From Fructobacillus cardui (GTDB lineage Bacteria > Bacillota > Bacilli > Lactobacillales > Lactobacillaceae): a stretch of DNA of 64,000 nt. Below are positions 24,362-31,666 of the stretch, piece after piece. The first letter of the stretch is position 1. Every line of letters begins with the position of its first letter. The stretch lies in the NCBI RefSeq assembly GCF_023218935.1, contig NZ_JAJIAL010000002.1. The stretch is one strand, 5' to 3'. Under the pieces are notes generated by a model. The model was not told the origin of the DNA and did not search any database. It saw only the letters and a list, made by a program, of their open reading frames with translations. Both the position numbers and the translations under genes were made by a program.

Positions 24362-25312
24362 CTACTTAATTTTCGTGGCTTTTTGAATATCGGGGAATTT
24401 AAATTTGCCACTTTCAACATCATTTTTCTTTTGATTTAATGAAGCAGTTTCTTGGTTGGCATCGTTTAATTTTTGATTCAGATCAGTCAAAGATCGGTTC
24501 GTCGAATTGATTTCATTTCGCAAATTATCGACGGTCACGTTTCGCTTATTAGCTTCATCCTGAGTAATTGAATCGGTATTTTGTTGAAGCTTTTCAATTT
24601 GTTGATTGTCAAAATTAATCAACTGATTAGCACTCGAAATTTGTTGTTGAATGTTCTTAATATTTTGTTGATTTTGCTTTTTCTCAGATTCGATTGAAGA
24701 CAAAGTCACTTGCTTAGCAGATTGATCTTTCAAATGATAATTCCGCGAAATCTTTTTTTGAATAACTGAAAAAATGGCTTTCGGTGAAGCTTGAGCAGTA
24801 GAGTCGGAAGAACTTGAAAAATCAGATGAAACATTACTTGACGGCGTGATTTTTTGTGGCATATTTGAATTGGCTTGAATTTGAATTGCCCCAAACGTTT
24901 TATCTAAATCAGTCACAATGACCACCCATTGATTATTCAATGTCGGGATCACCTTAATCTCGCCATCACCTTGACTGGTTTTTCCAGAAAACTTTAATTC
25001 ATCTCCCGTTAAAACAGAGTCATTGGCAATTCCCGTAGCGGAAAATTTAAATACTGCAATATGTGCATCAGGATTAAATTGTGCAGAAGTCATTTGAACT
25101 TGTAGTGAGGAATCACCACCAACTGAAATGGGCGTATTCAGTTTTGTTGGTTGAATATTAATTGGCTCACCCTGTCGATCAACAATGGCAAAAATTAACA
25201 AGAATGCAATCAAGGAAAATGTCACAACGGCATATAATCTTTGACGAAGAATAATCTTATCTTCAAGAAAAAATTGCCATTGCCCTGGTGCTAAATGAAA
25301 TTTCTTAAACAT
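24362..25312 (-). CDS. Membrane-anchored protein with coiled-coil tail, unknown
   Basis: 316 residues: short cytoplasmic start, one membrane segment (about 27-43, LYAVVTFSLIAFLLIFAIV), an external beta-rich domain (about 60-155), a Ser-rich linker and a long Gln/Asn-rich coiled coil from about 195. It is the last gene of the 26.4-24.4 kb operon and ends 17 nt before the oriT repeats. The single anchor plus extracellular coil is like VirB8- or VirB10-type periplasmic parts of Gram-positive channels, but I see no diagnostic motif. Confidence 0.6.
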   Translation of the reverse strand: MFKKFHLAPGQWQFFLEDKIILRQRLYAVVTFSLIAFLLIFAIVDRQGEPINIQPTKLNTPISVGGDSSLQVQMTSAQFNPDAHIAVFKFSATGIANDSVLTGDELKFSGKTSQGDGEIKVIPTLNNQWVVIVTDLDKTFGAIQIQANSNMPQKITPSSNVSSDFSSSSDSTAQASPKAIFSVIQKKISRNYHLKDQSAKQVTLSSIESEKKQNQQNIKNIQQQISSANQLINFDNQQIEKLQQNTDSITQDEANKRNVTVDNLRNEINSTNRSLTDLNQKLNDANQETASLNQKKNDVESGKFKFPDIQKATKIK

Positions 25313-25315
25313 CTA

Positions 25316-25813
25316 TTACTGCCCCCAATTCGTAGTTAAAATACTTTTCAAATTAGAACTATCAACGTCATTATTTGAGACGATAAATTGATTTAACTGA
25401 TTTAGATTCATACCAGAAATTTGAATACCTACATTGCCTTGATAGACAGGTACAATATAAAAATTTGAATGAACTTTAAGTTCAAAATTCTTTTCAATTT
25501 TTTTGGTTTGGTCAGAAAACTGATTCAAATAAACAACCTTAATACTATTTGTGCCAATCTGAGAACCGACTTGGTTGTCCATCACTTTTTTAGCAGATTT
25601 TTCAAGTTGGGTTCCTGGTTTATAAAAAACAATCAAAATTCGATTTTTACCTGAAGACTGAATGATATCCGAAGAAGAAACGTTGGGCGTTTCTGAAAAA
25701 TCACCGGCTGTCACTGCTTGATAAGATTTAAAAGTTAAAACACTAATTAACACAACAGCCACTACTGCAATAATGTGCATGAGTCTGTAAAAAAATGTTT
25801 CAATTCGCTTCAT
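25316..25813 (-). CDS. Membrane-anchored thioredoxin-fold-like protein
   Basis: 165 residues: one anchor (about 10-28, LMHIIAVVAVVLISVLTF) and an external domain with NRILIVFYKPGTQLEKSAKK, then IVPVYQGNVGIQISGMN, which imitates the strand-loop-helix and cis-Pro region of a thioredoxin fold without a CxxC. It overlaps the upstream gene by 4 nt and is followed after 3 nt by the coiled-coil membrane protein. Compare the protein at 1532-2185, which has the same architecture. Role unknown. Confidence 0.55.
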   Translation of the reverse strand: MKRIETFFYRLMHIIAVVAVVLISVLTFKSYQAVTAGDFSETPNVSSSDIIQSSGKNRILIVFYKPGTQLEKSAKKVMDNQVGSQIGTNSIKVVYLNQFSDQTKKIEKNFELKVHSNFYIVPVYQGNVGIQISGMNLNQLNQFIVSNNDVDSSNLKSILTTNWGQ

Positions 25814-26163
25814 GATAATTCACCTGGCATTGGCCGCACTCGACCAGTTGTTAAAGCAATTCGTATGACTGTTTTCATCAAGGCGTCATTTTGATCAGGA
25901 ACAAAAATGATTTTAAAAGGATCAGTTTTTTCTTGTCCCCTATCACTAATTTCTTTCCGCATTTTGTTACTTGTAGTTACAGCAAACCGTATTGGCTGAT
26001 TGTCATCTTCAACCACGGCAATCAAACTCATTTTAGGAATTTTGAACGAAGACAGACTCTCAGGTATTAAGCCATAATGCTCAATGGTTTTGCCATCTGA
26101 CTGATGTTCCAATCCATTTCCTGTTAAAAAAGTAAAACGTAAATATTCTTTTTTAGTCTTCAT
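25810..26163 (-). CDS. Hypothetical protein (117 residues)
   Basis: A soluble alpha/beta protein starting MKTKKEYLRFTFLTGNGLEH with no membrane segment. It overlaps both neighbours (11 and 4 nt), so it is part of the same operon as the two anchored proteins. No motif recognised. Confidence 0.55.
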   Translation of the reverse strand: MKTKKEYLRFTFLTGNGLEHQSDGKTIEHYGLIPESLSSFKIPKMSLIAVVEDDNQPIRFAVTTSNKMRKEISDRGQEKTDPFKIIFVPDQNDALMKTVIRIALTTGRVRPMPGELS

Positions 26164-26437
26164 TTTCTTCCTCCTTCATGATTAATTGATTGAGTTTTTT
26201 GGTTTCTTGATTAATCTTAAATTTCAATATTGCATGTTGCTCACTCGTGATTGGGATGAAGCTTAATCTGATATTCAAAAAATCAATATATTTTTGTAAT
26301 TGACGAATTTTCTTTTGCTTTTTATTTTTAACTGTTTGTGTGTTGCAATTAATAATTGCTTCTTTTATTACCTGCTCAACACGGTCAGTTAGCATTGTTT
26401 CTTTAGTTTTAAATAAGCTCAACTGTTTAGTAACCAT
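26153..26437 (-). CDS. Hypothetical basic coiled-coil protein (94 residues)
   Basis: Starts MVTKQLSLFKTKETMLTDRV, Lys/Gln-rich and helical, with GGGAGG before the ATG. First gene of the overlapping series down to 24362. Function unknown. Confidence 0.55.
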   Translation of the reverse strand: MVTKQLSLFKTKETMLTDRVEQVIKEAIINCNTQTVKNKKQKKIRQLQKYIDFLNIRLSFIPITSEQHAILKFKINQETKKLNQLIMKEEENED

Positions 26438-26475
26438 TACACTTCTCCCTCCCTAATCTCTCTGAAATGTATTAA

Positions 26476-26613
26476 TTAATAATATGGATGGGCTAACCAT
26501 TTCATATGCTTTGCGTATGGCAATGGTGCATTTTTTAATTCTCTAATCTTAATGTTTTTCTGCAACGCTAAATTTTTTGGAGCTTTACTACTTTGTTTAA
26601 CTAGCTTATTCAT
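26476..26613 (-). CDS. 45-residue protein with C-terminal LPYAKHMKWL motif
   Basis: MNKLVKQSSKAPKNLALQK begins a 45-residue basic peptide with AAAGGAG 8 nt before the ATG at 26613. Its C-terminus, APLPYAKHMKWLAHPYY, matches the C-terminus of the 73-residue protein at 27545-27766 (SLPYARHMHWLHHLYD). It lies directly after ssb. The shared motif on either side of ssb points to a small family of partner proteins; function unknown. Confidence 0.65.
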   Translation of the reverse strand: MNKLVKQSSKAPKNLALQKNIKIRELKNAPLPYAKHMKWLAHPYY

Positions 26614-26634
26614 ACTTATGTCTCCTTTCCAAAA

Positions 26635-27051
26635 CTAAAAGGGCAAATCATCATCGGTTACAACAACCTCATCATTGCCGTCAGAAACTAATTCATTTTC
26701 TGCTAACTGGTGGCGGAGGATTTCTTTATCTTGACGAGTTTCAATCAAATCAAAATGGTCCACATAAATGTCAGTTACAAAGTGGGTATAGCCATCTTTT
26801 TCGTATGAACTACTTTGAAGATGACCATCTAAACCAATACGATCACCTTGATCAACCAATTCAACAAAATTCTGTGCTTGTTTCCCCCAGAGAACAAAGC
26901 GGAAGAAGTCGGTTGGCCGTTCTCCATCTTTATTCGTAAAATTTCTTGGTACGGCAATCCGGCCGGTTGTAAAAGTTTTACCAGAAACCGTGCGGGCCAA
27001 CTCGGTTTTCATAACTAAACGACCACGTAATGCTGCAATATTCATACTCAT
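26635..27051 (-). CDS. ssb: Single-stranded DNA-binding protein
   Basis: 138 residues with an OB fold (starting MSMNIAALRGRLVMK; FRFVLWGKQAQNFVELVDQG; GLDGHLQSSSYEKDG) and the acidic interaction tip TDDDLPF at the C-terminus, which recruits replication proteins. Shorter than chromosomal SSB (about 160-180), as is usual for plasmid copies. GGAGG before the ATG. It probably protects the incoming single strand and helps plasmid replication. Confidence 0.9.
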   Translation of the reverse strand: MSMNIAALRGRLVMKTELARTVSGKTFTTGRIAVPRNFTNKDGERPTDFFRFVLWGKQAQNFVELVDQGDRIGLDGHLQSSSYEKDGYTHFVTDIYVDHFDLIETRQDKEILRHQLAENELVSDGNDEVVVTDDDLPF

Positions 27052-27094
27052 ATTTTTTCCTCCAACCGTTCTAGTTTTTCAATATTTGATAATC

Positions 27095-27523
27095 TTAACT
27101 TCTACTTCTTGATGTACTGTCAATCGCATTATCATGTAATTTCACAGACCAGGTTGTTGCTTGTGTTCCTGTGAAGAGGTTCCAATCAGAAAAGAATATC
27201 TTCAAGACACCATTGTCATAACTAACGCTATCCGCGTCGTCTAAATCTATATCTCGATGTTTCAATTGAGAATCAAGTTTTCGTAAACTAACCTCATCAG
27301 GAATTTCGCTTTGAAGGTGGCTAACTTTTGAAATCCGCTCTTCTTTTTGCCACTGTTCAAAGTTAGGCCAACAGACATTAAACAATATGACGCCCCAACC
27401 AATAGCCAATAAAATAATGGGTACTCCTGTCGGTATTTCAGCGAATACAACAGATAGAAGAGATAATAAACTGCCTACGATAATGAAAATAACTGCAACT
27501 AAATTAATTGTCTCGGTACTCAT
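27095..27523 (-). CDS. Small membrane protein, unknown (142 residues)
   Basis: From the ATG at 27523 (MSTETINLVAVIF, AAAGGA upstream). Two membrane segments (about 7-27 and 33-52), then a soluble C-terminal domain of 85 residues (KLDSQLKHRDIDLDDADSVS). It lies between ssb and the small basic protein. No family recognised. Confidence 0.55.
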   Translation of the reverse strand: MSTETINLVAVIFIIVGSLLSLLSVVFAEIPTGVPIILLAIGWGVILFNVCWPNFEQWQKEERISKVSHLQSEIPDEVSLRKLDSQLKHRDIDLDDADSVSYDNGVLKIFFSDWNLFTGTQATTWSVKLHDNAIDSTSRSRS

Positions 27524-27544
27524 AATGCCGTTTCCTTTCAAACC

Positions 27545-27766
27545 TTAATCATAAAGATGATGTAGCCAATGCATATGACGAGCATAAGGCAAAGAGCTAG
27601 TCCTCGATTCTCGCACTTTAATAGCTTGGCTTTGTGACTTGTTACGCTTAAGTTTATTCGACCTCCGAACCAGTTGAGCATTTACCTTCGTGTTATCTAA
27701 AAAGCGCCGTTGAATGGCCTTATTCCTTTCTTCATATCTGGCGATTTGTTGTTCTAAGCTATTCAT
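27545..27766 (-). CDS. 73-residue basic protein with C-terminal LPYARHMHWL motif
   Basis: From the ATG at 27766 (MNSLEQQIARYEERNKAIQ); GGGAG lies 9 nt upstream, whereas the earlier in-frame ATG at 27790 has no ribosome site. Very basic middle, then SLPYARHMHWLHHLYD, shared with the 45-residue protein at 26476. It follows repA by about 40 nt, so may be co-transcribed with the initiator. Confidence 0.6.
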   Translation of the reverse strand: MNSLEQQIARYEERNKAIQRRFLDNTKVNAQLVRRSNKLKRNKSQSQAIKVRESRTSSLPYARHMHWLHHLYD

Positions 27767-27805
27767 CTTTCTCTTCTCCCTTCCTGCCATCGCAGATGGA
27801 ATTGA

Positions 27806-28672
27806 TTAAAACTTGAATATTGGCACCCGGACTTGGTGAAATGTTCCTTGGGATAAGTTCGATTCGTATTGCCGATACTCTTGTACCAACGTTTCGCTGC
27901 ATTGTTCGATGTAATTTAAATTGTTGGAATCATTAAGCGCTGCTTTTCTAATGGCTTCACTCACTAATTGCGCACCATATTGTTTTGCTAGCTCAGCCAG
28001 CTTTTGTTGCTTCACCGGGGTGATATTACTGACACATTCTTTTTGATACTGTTCCAACAGCAAACCAATTTCATTTGAGAAAGCGCCCATTTTTGCATCG
28101 ACAATTTTTTCTTGAATATATAAATCGTCATCATCCTCATCTTGTTTTTCTTTTAGCTCAGTATCACTTAATTTAGTATCACTATAGTCAGTATCATTAG
28201 GGTTTGATTTTGAAACCTTTGGAGGTTTATTTTTCAAACCTCCAGTGGTTTGCTTTTCAAACTTCCGGAGGTTTGATTTTGAAACCTCCTTGTCTCCCAA
28301 TGGTTCGAGGGAGTTTTCTGAGAAAGAATCATTCGTTACTGCGCCAATATAAAGACGATTGGCACGATTGAAACCCATTTTTTCTTCTTCGAGCAACCCA
28401 TATTTAGCTAAGTCTTTTTTAATGGCAATCACTTTGTTTTTGCCACAGCCTAAAATTTCTTGCAAAGCTGCAACCGTGAAAATAAAGTAAACATTTTGCT
28501 GCTCATCAACCCAGCCATTTTTTAACGACAATTCAAACCGGTCTCTTAAAATGGCATAGGCTGTCTTGGATTCCAATCTCATATCTTTATATTTTTCTGA
28601 AGTAAAAAAGATTTTTGGAATTCGATAAAATTGTTCAAATGAATGAATTTGTTGGAGGTTAATTCTTTGCAT
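27806..28672 (-). CDS. repA: RepA_N-family replication initiator
   Basis: About 288 residues from the ATG at 28672 (MQRINLQQIHSFEQFYRIPK), chosen for GAGGAGG 9 nt upstream. The N-terminal domain FYRIPKIFFTSEKYKDMRLE then AYAILRDRFELSLKNGW is diagnostic for RepA_N theta-replicating plasmids of Firmicutes. A central linker is encoded by the iteron array (28201-28292), and a C-terminal helical domain follows. The origin is therefore inside the gene. No parA was found in the window. Confidence 0.85.
   Translation of the reverse strand: MQRINLQQIHSFEQFYRIPKIFFTSEKYKDMRLESKTAYAILRDRFELSLKNGWVDEQQNVYFIFTVAALQEILGCGKNKVIAIKKDLAKYGLLEEEKMGFNRANRLYIGAVTNDSFSENSLEPLGDKEVSKSNLRKFEKQTTGGLKNKPPKVSKSNPNDTDYSDTKLSDTELKEKQDEDDDDLYIQEKIVDAKMGAFSNEIGLLLEQYQKECVSNITPVKQQKLAELAKQYGAQLVSEAIRKAALNDSNNLNYIEQCSETLVQEYRQYESNLSQGTFHQVRVPIFKF
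28201..28292. repeat. Replication iterons inside repA (four 23-bp direct repeats)
   Basis: Units start at 28201, 28224, 28247 and 28270; each reads GGTTTGATTTTGAAACC or close to it, followed by TTTGGA, TCCAGT, TTCCGGA or TCCTTG. The 23-bp spacing is exact over three steps. RepA_N initiators bind such arrays inside their own gene, so this is the likely vegetative origin. Confidence 0.8.
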
Positions 28673-28916
28673 TTGATGTGTCCTCCTCTTCATTAACAAA
28701 AGTCTGTTCAATCAATTCATCAATTGATAGATTTAAACCAGAAGAGATATGCAACAATGACTCAATTGAAGGATTTGATTGAGCGGATTGTTCCCATCTT
28801 GAAATCGCACGTTGTGGTACTTGCCAAGAATCGGCCAAATTTTTCTGGGTCATTGAATGACTAACTCGATATCCCTTAATAATTTGCCGTAAATCTAAAC
28901 CAGTATTGTTATTCAT
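28659..28916 (-). CDS. XRE-family repressor-like protein next to repA
   Basis: 85 residues with an HTH (LRQIIKGYRVSHSMTQKNLA then VPQRAISRWEQ). It overlaps the start of repA by 14 nt, so the two are one operon and it is a candidate copy-number or rep regulator. TATACT-like sequence lies at 28916-28922 just before the start. Confidence 0.75.
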   Translation of the reverse strand: MNNNTGLDLRQIIKGYRVSHSMTQKNLADSWQVPQRAISRWEQSAQSNPSIESLLHISSGLNLSIDELIEQTFVNEEEDTSNAKN

Positions 28917-28969
28917 GTTATACTCCTACTATGTGTAAAGGCCCTTGGTGACCACCAACTAAAAAAAGT

Positions 28970-28999
28970 AAAAAAAAAGAAGCCACATCGGGCTTCTTT
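28970..28999 (-). terminator. Terminator upstream of the repA operon
   Basis: 8-bp stem AAGAAGCC/GGCTTCTT with nine T on the minus strand; it shields repA from transcription coming from the IS/junction side. Confidence 0.8.
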
Positions 29000-29303
29000 G
29001 GTTTGCATATATGCAAAAACTATAAAGAGTTATTAGCAATGAAACCATTGCTACCACTCACTAAATTCGCCTTCTGTTGCTTTTAATAATGCGCTTTGGG
29101 GTAAGGTGTAAAAGGGAAATTGCAACCCCCAAAGCATAATTTTATTAGTTTTTTTTATTTTTTCACTAACTTTGTTAAATGGCTGTTCTCTAATAATTAT
29201 TTTCTCTTGTCTAATTATTTTTCAATTTGAACCACTGTAAAAAATACATAATCACTTTTTTCAAGATTTTTGCAAATCACTTAATACTTCATTTAAAAGA
29301 CAC

Positions 29304-29342
29304 AAGAAAAACGCCCCCTTATAATAGGAAGCGTTTTTCTTT
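29304..29342 (-). terminator. Terminator of the chimeric ORF
   Basis: AAAAACGC and GCGTTTTT pair around CCCCTTATAATAGGAA, with T runs on either side, a few nt after the stop at 29348. Confidence 0.75.
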
Positions 29343-29347
29343 TTAGC

Positions 29348-30148
29348 TTATTCATTATCTAAATCTGCTGTCTTTTTCTTCAAGTAATTTCTTCGATAAC
29401 GGTTCATCTTAACCACTTCTTTTTCAAAACGCTGTTTAGGCGTATCGCCATCTAACGCCTTTAACATTGGCTTTCGATTGATTTTATCCATTATCATCGT
29501 TAATTCTTCTTGTGTTAGCTTATTAAAGGTCGTTTTCTTAGGCACATACCGTCTTAATTCACGATTTTTATACTCATTTGTTCCTCGTTCTTGTGGCGAA
29601 CTGGGGTGTGCATAATAAACCTTTGTTTTTTGGTCTTTTTGTACATACTCTAAAAAGTTAATATTGCGAAACTCACTTCCATTATCGGCCGTAATTGATC
29701 GGACATAGTTACCATACTCTTTCAACTGATAACGAAACTTTATTGGGTCAAAAGCAAAAGTCGATACCATTTTATTTTTCTTGAACTCCGTTGTTTCTTT
29801 ATCCGCCAACAAAGCAATTTCAACGACTTTATCAAAACGACCACTTGAAAACTGTTCCATATAGCGTTGACCATCAACTGGTTCAACTAAAAAAAATTGA
29901 CCCGTATCAAAGTTAAAACGAACCGCTATTTTTGGAAAATAAGTCAATTCGCCATCTGCCTCATCGTAAAAGCCCTTAGAAACGACCAGCAAAGCAATTA
30001 ATTGTCGATACTCAACTTTGTTAGCTAAACGCCCTGTATGAGCTTGAGAATACGTTTTAAAGAGATAGTACAAGCCATATGCCACGCCAGCTTCCAAAAA
30101 AGCCAAAATAAAACCCAAAACAAAAGCAATGACTAAAGAAAAAGACAA
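29348..30148 (-). CDS. Chimeric ORF: FtsK/TcpA-like N-terminus fused to an IS30 transposase C-terminus
   Basis: 266 residues from a TTG. Residues 1-138 have a membrane segment (4-30) and a soluble domain with YFPKIAVRFNF, DGQRYMEQFSSGRFDKVVEI, like the N-terminal part of TcpA/Orf21-type FtsK translocases of Gram-positive integrative elements. From about residue 140 the sequence is the C-terminal half of an IS30-family transposase: SITADNGSEF (Asp of DDE), AHPSSPQERGTNEYKNRELRRY (Glu) and DTPKQRFEKE. Neither half is complete. The fusion is in frame, near 29730. It may be expressed, but neither activity is expected. Confidence 0.75.
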   Translation of the reverse strand: MSFSLVIAFVLGFILAFLEAGVAYGLYYLFKTYSQAHTGRLANKVEYRQLIALLVVSKGFYDEADGELTYFPKIAVRFNFDTGQFFLVEPVDGQRYMEQFSSGRFDKVVEIALLADKETTEFKKNKMVSTFAFDPIKFRYQLKEYGNYVRSITADNGSEFRNINFLEYVQKDQKTKVYYAHPSSPQERGTNEYKNRELRRYVPKKTTFNKLTQEELTMIMDKINRKPMLKALDGDTPKQRFEKEVVKMNRYRRNYLKKKTADLDNE

Positions 30149-30252
30149 GATACCTTTCCCGTCAACAAGTACAAAACTAACAAAAAAAGTAAAGAACGTT
30201 TCATTAGTGTCTTTGCCAAATATTGGTCTTGATATTTAATTTTTTTGTACAA
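30133..30252 (-). CDS. 39-residue membrane peptide upstream of the chimeric ORF
   Basis: From a TTG at 30252 with GGAGG 9 nt upstream: MYKKIKYQDQYLAKTLMKR then one hydrophobic segment (SLLFLLVLYLLTG). It overlaps the start of the chimeric ORF by 16 nt, the arrangement of small genes before ftsK/tcpA in integrative elements. A weak call because of the TTG start. Confidence 0.4.
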   Translation of the reverse strand: MYKKIKYQDQYLAKTLMKRSLLFLLVLYLLTGKVSCLFL

Positions 30253-30441
30253 TAGAAATAACCTCCATTAACAGAAAGATGAATAAAAAATGAAACAAAT
30301 AAAAATCACGAACTACGAAAAAAACAAATCAAAAGTTTTATCAAAAAATATAAAAGAAAAAACGCAGAAACAACGACAATCTCTTTTAAAAAAAATTTCG
30401 CATTCGGTACAATAAGCAAAACGTCAAGATTATTAAGTATT

Positions 30442-31188
30442 TTGACCTGGATAAGTTTTTTCATGTTCACTGTCACTGTATTTATAAATCCCAATATATC
30501 CTTAATGCATTTATCGAATGGATTATCAATTTTTATACTAGAATGGTTCTCTTTCATACCTTTATTTTTAAACAGTATGTTAGTCAAAAAATATATGAAT
30601 AGAGACAATATACCAATGTTTACTGAACACCACCCAAATCGCATAATAAAACAAATGGACCTTTGTCTCAAAAACAATATACGCCAACCCAGTGATTTCT
30701 CCAGAACGTATGAAACACTTACTACTTATCAACAATACTTAAATATATCCTCAGGTTGGTTTTTTAGCATTTTCAGTTCTAGTAACTTCTATAAAATAAT
30801 AACTAGTTTAATTACCTTTTTAGGTTTACCATTTATAAACCAATATCTCTTCAAATTTAAAATATCAAAAGAAAGCACAATATTCTTAGTCCTTCTATTT
30901 GGTACAGCACTCATATTATGGATAATATATTTTATAATCACCACACCTTCTCTAACCACAAAACAGAAAATAAATGACATTTCATATATTAAAAAAGACT
31001 TGAATTATTTAAAAAATCATGTTTTTTCCAGACAAAATAATAGATACTTAATAAATAACGTATTCATTAACAAAACAGTCCTCAACACGTCTGGGATAAA
31101 GCTATACAGAAATTATCTTAAAAATAAAGCTATTAGTATCCAAAAAGCATATATGAAAGAACACAAAAATAACTACTCCCATAACTAA
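30442..31188 (+). CDS. AT-rich polytopic membrane protein, unknown, possibly starting further upstream
   Basis: 248 residues from a TTG at 30442, with four or five membrane segments (for example WISFFMFTVTVFI, GTALILWIIYFIITT). The reading frame stays open upstream to about 30283 (KNHELRKKQIKSF), and an ATG at 30279 (MNK) would join it if a six-A run at 30285-30290 were one base shorter. So the true protein may be about 300 residues with a frameshift or sequencing error. Composition is more AT-rich than its surroundings, suggesting recent transfer. It is on the plus strand, unlike nearly all of the element. No family recognised. Confidence 0.5.
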   Translation: MTWISFFMFTVTVFINPNISLMHLSNGLSIFILEWFSFIPLFLNSMLVKKYMNRDNIPMFTEHHPNRIIKQMDLCLKNNIRQPSDFSRTYETLTTYQQYLNISSGWFFSIFSSSNFYKIITSLITFLGLPFINQYLFKFKISKESTIFLVLLFGTALILWIIYFIITTPSLTTKQKINDISYIKKDLNYLKNHVFSRQNNRYLINNVFINKTVLNTSGIKLYRNYLKNKAISIQKAYMKEHKNNYSHN

Positions 31189-31440
31189 AACAGTAACAAG
31201 TATTCTGACAAAATCATCAAAATTAAATGGGTCACAAACAACACTCAATATCGTACAAGACCCTAAAAGCCATGGTAAAATTAAAATAACAAAACAAAAA
31301 CACTGATAAACCAGTAACATTCTTTCTCTCCTTTCTTTTTTTCTAATATGATATTCCAGCCTTTTTTTAAATGACACATCGTCCAAAAAAGAATAATTGA
31401 TACTTATTAAAAGCATCAACATCATCACTAAAATAAGCAT
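31102..31440 (-). CDS. Small three-span membrane protein, unknown
   Basis: 112 residues from the ATG at 31440 (MLILVMMLMLLISINYSF) with AAAGGAG upstream. Three hydrophobic segments separated by a basic loop (KKRLEYHIRKKERRERM). The start overlaps the stop of the 38-residue gene (TGATG), so they are coupled. Its 3' end overlaps the convergent plus-strand membrane gene by 87 nt, which is unusual. Confidence 0.5.
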   Translation of the reverse strand: MLILVMMLMLLISINYSFLDDVSFKKRLEYHIRKKERRERMLLVYQCFCFVILILPWLLGSCTILSVVCDPFNFDDFVRILVTVLVMGVVIFVFFHICFLDTNSFIFKIISV

Positions 31441-31556
31441 CAATTCTCCTTTTTAATACTGCTGTTCCAGCTTTGCCCCTGCATTTTCATTAACTGTCTT
31501 AAAGGCCGTTGTCCATTCGTCAAACAAAGCTTACCTGTTACTATTTTGTTGTTCAT
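31440..31556 (-). CDS. 38-residue basic peptide, unknown
   Basis: MNNKIVTGKLCLTNGQRPLR from the ATG at 31556, with AAGGGAAG upstream. Its TGA overlaps the ATG of the next membrane protein. It is the first ORF downstream of the T-box leader (110 nt from its terminator) but is far too short to be the usual T-box target. Toxin-like or a decayed fragment are both possible. Confidence 0.4.
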   Translation of the reverse strand: MNNKIVTGKLCLTNGQRPLRQLMKMQGQSWNSSIKKEN

Positions 31557-31666
31557 TCTTCTCTTCCCTTTTCCCCTATTTGTTGCAATTAAAATCGAAC
31601 AATTTTTTAATAAACTCTTTTGGCAATGCAATCCCCGCTACCTAATCAACTCCTTTTCAAATAAAA

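Larger units (their letters stand above)
28917..29347. other. 430-bp intergenic stretch with two hairpins
   Basis: Contains the terminator at 28970-28999 (AAGAAGCC-ACATC-GGGCTTCTT), the palindrome TTTGCATATATGCAAA at 29001-29016, and the terminator at 29304-29342 (AAAAACGC..GCGTTTTT) of the chimeric ORF. No ORF or RNA gene seen in the remaining AT-rich sequence. Confidence 0.6.

Noticed and set aside
24091..24423. N-terminal extension of the RHH ORF up to 24423
   Set aside because: It reads through the 11-bp repeats and palindromes, giving repeated peptide words, and has no ribosome site; the TTG at 24090 with AAAGGAG is far better.
29001..29016. TTTGCATATATGCAAA palindrome as an att or IS end
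   Set aside because: No second copy or target duplication was found; it could equally be a regulator site.
30306..30677. 123-codon minus-strand ORF opposite the AT-rich membrane gene
   Set aside because: It has no ribosome site near its start; the plus-strand frame extends further and stays open to 31188. The AT-rich hydrophobic look of both strands is a composition effect, so this is not firm.
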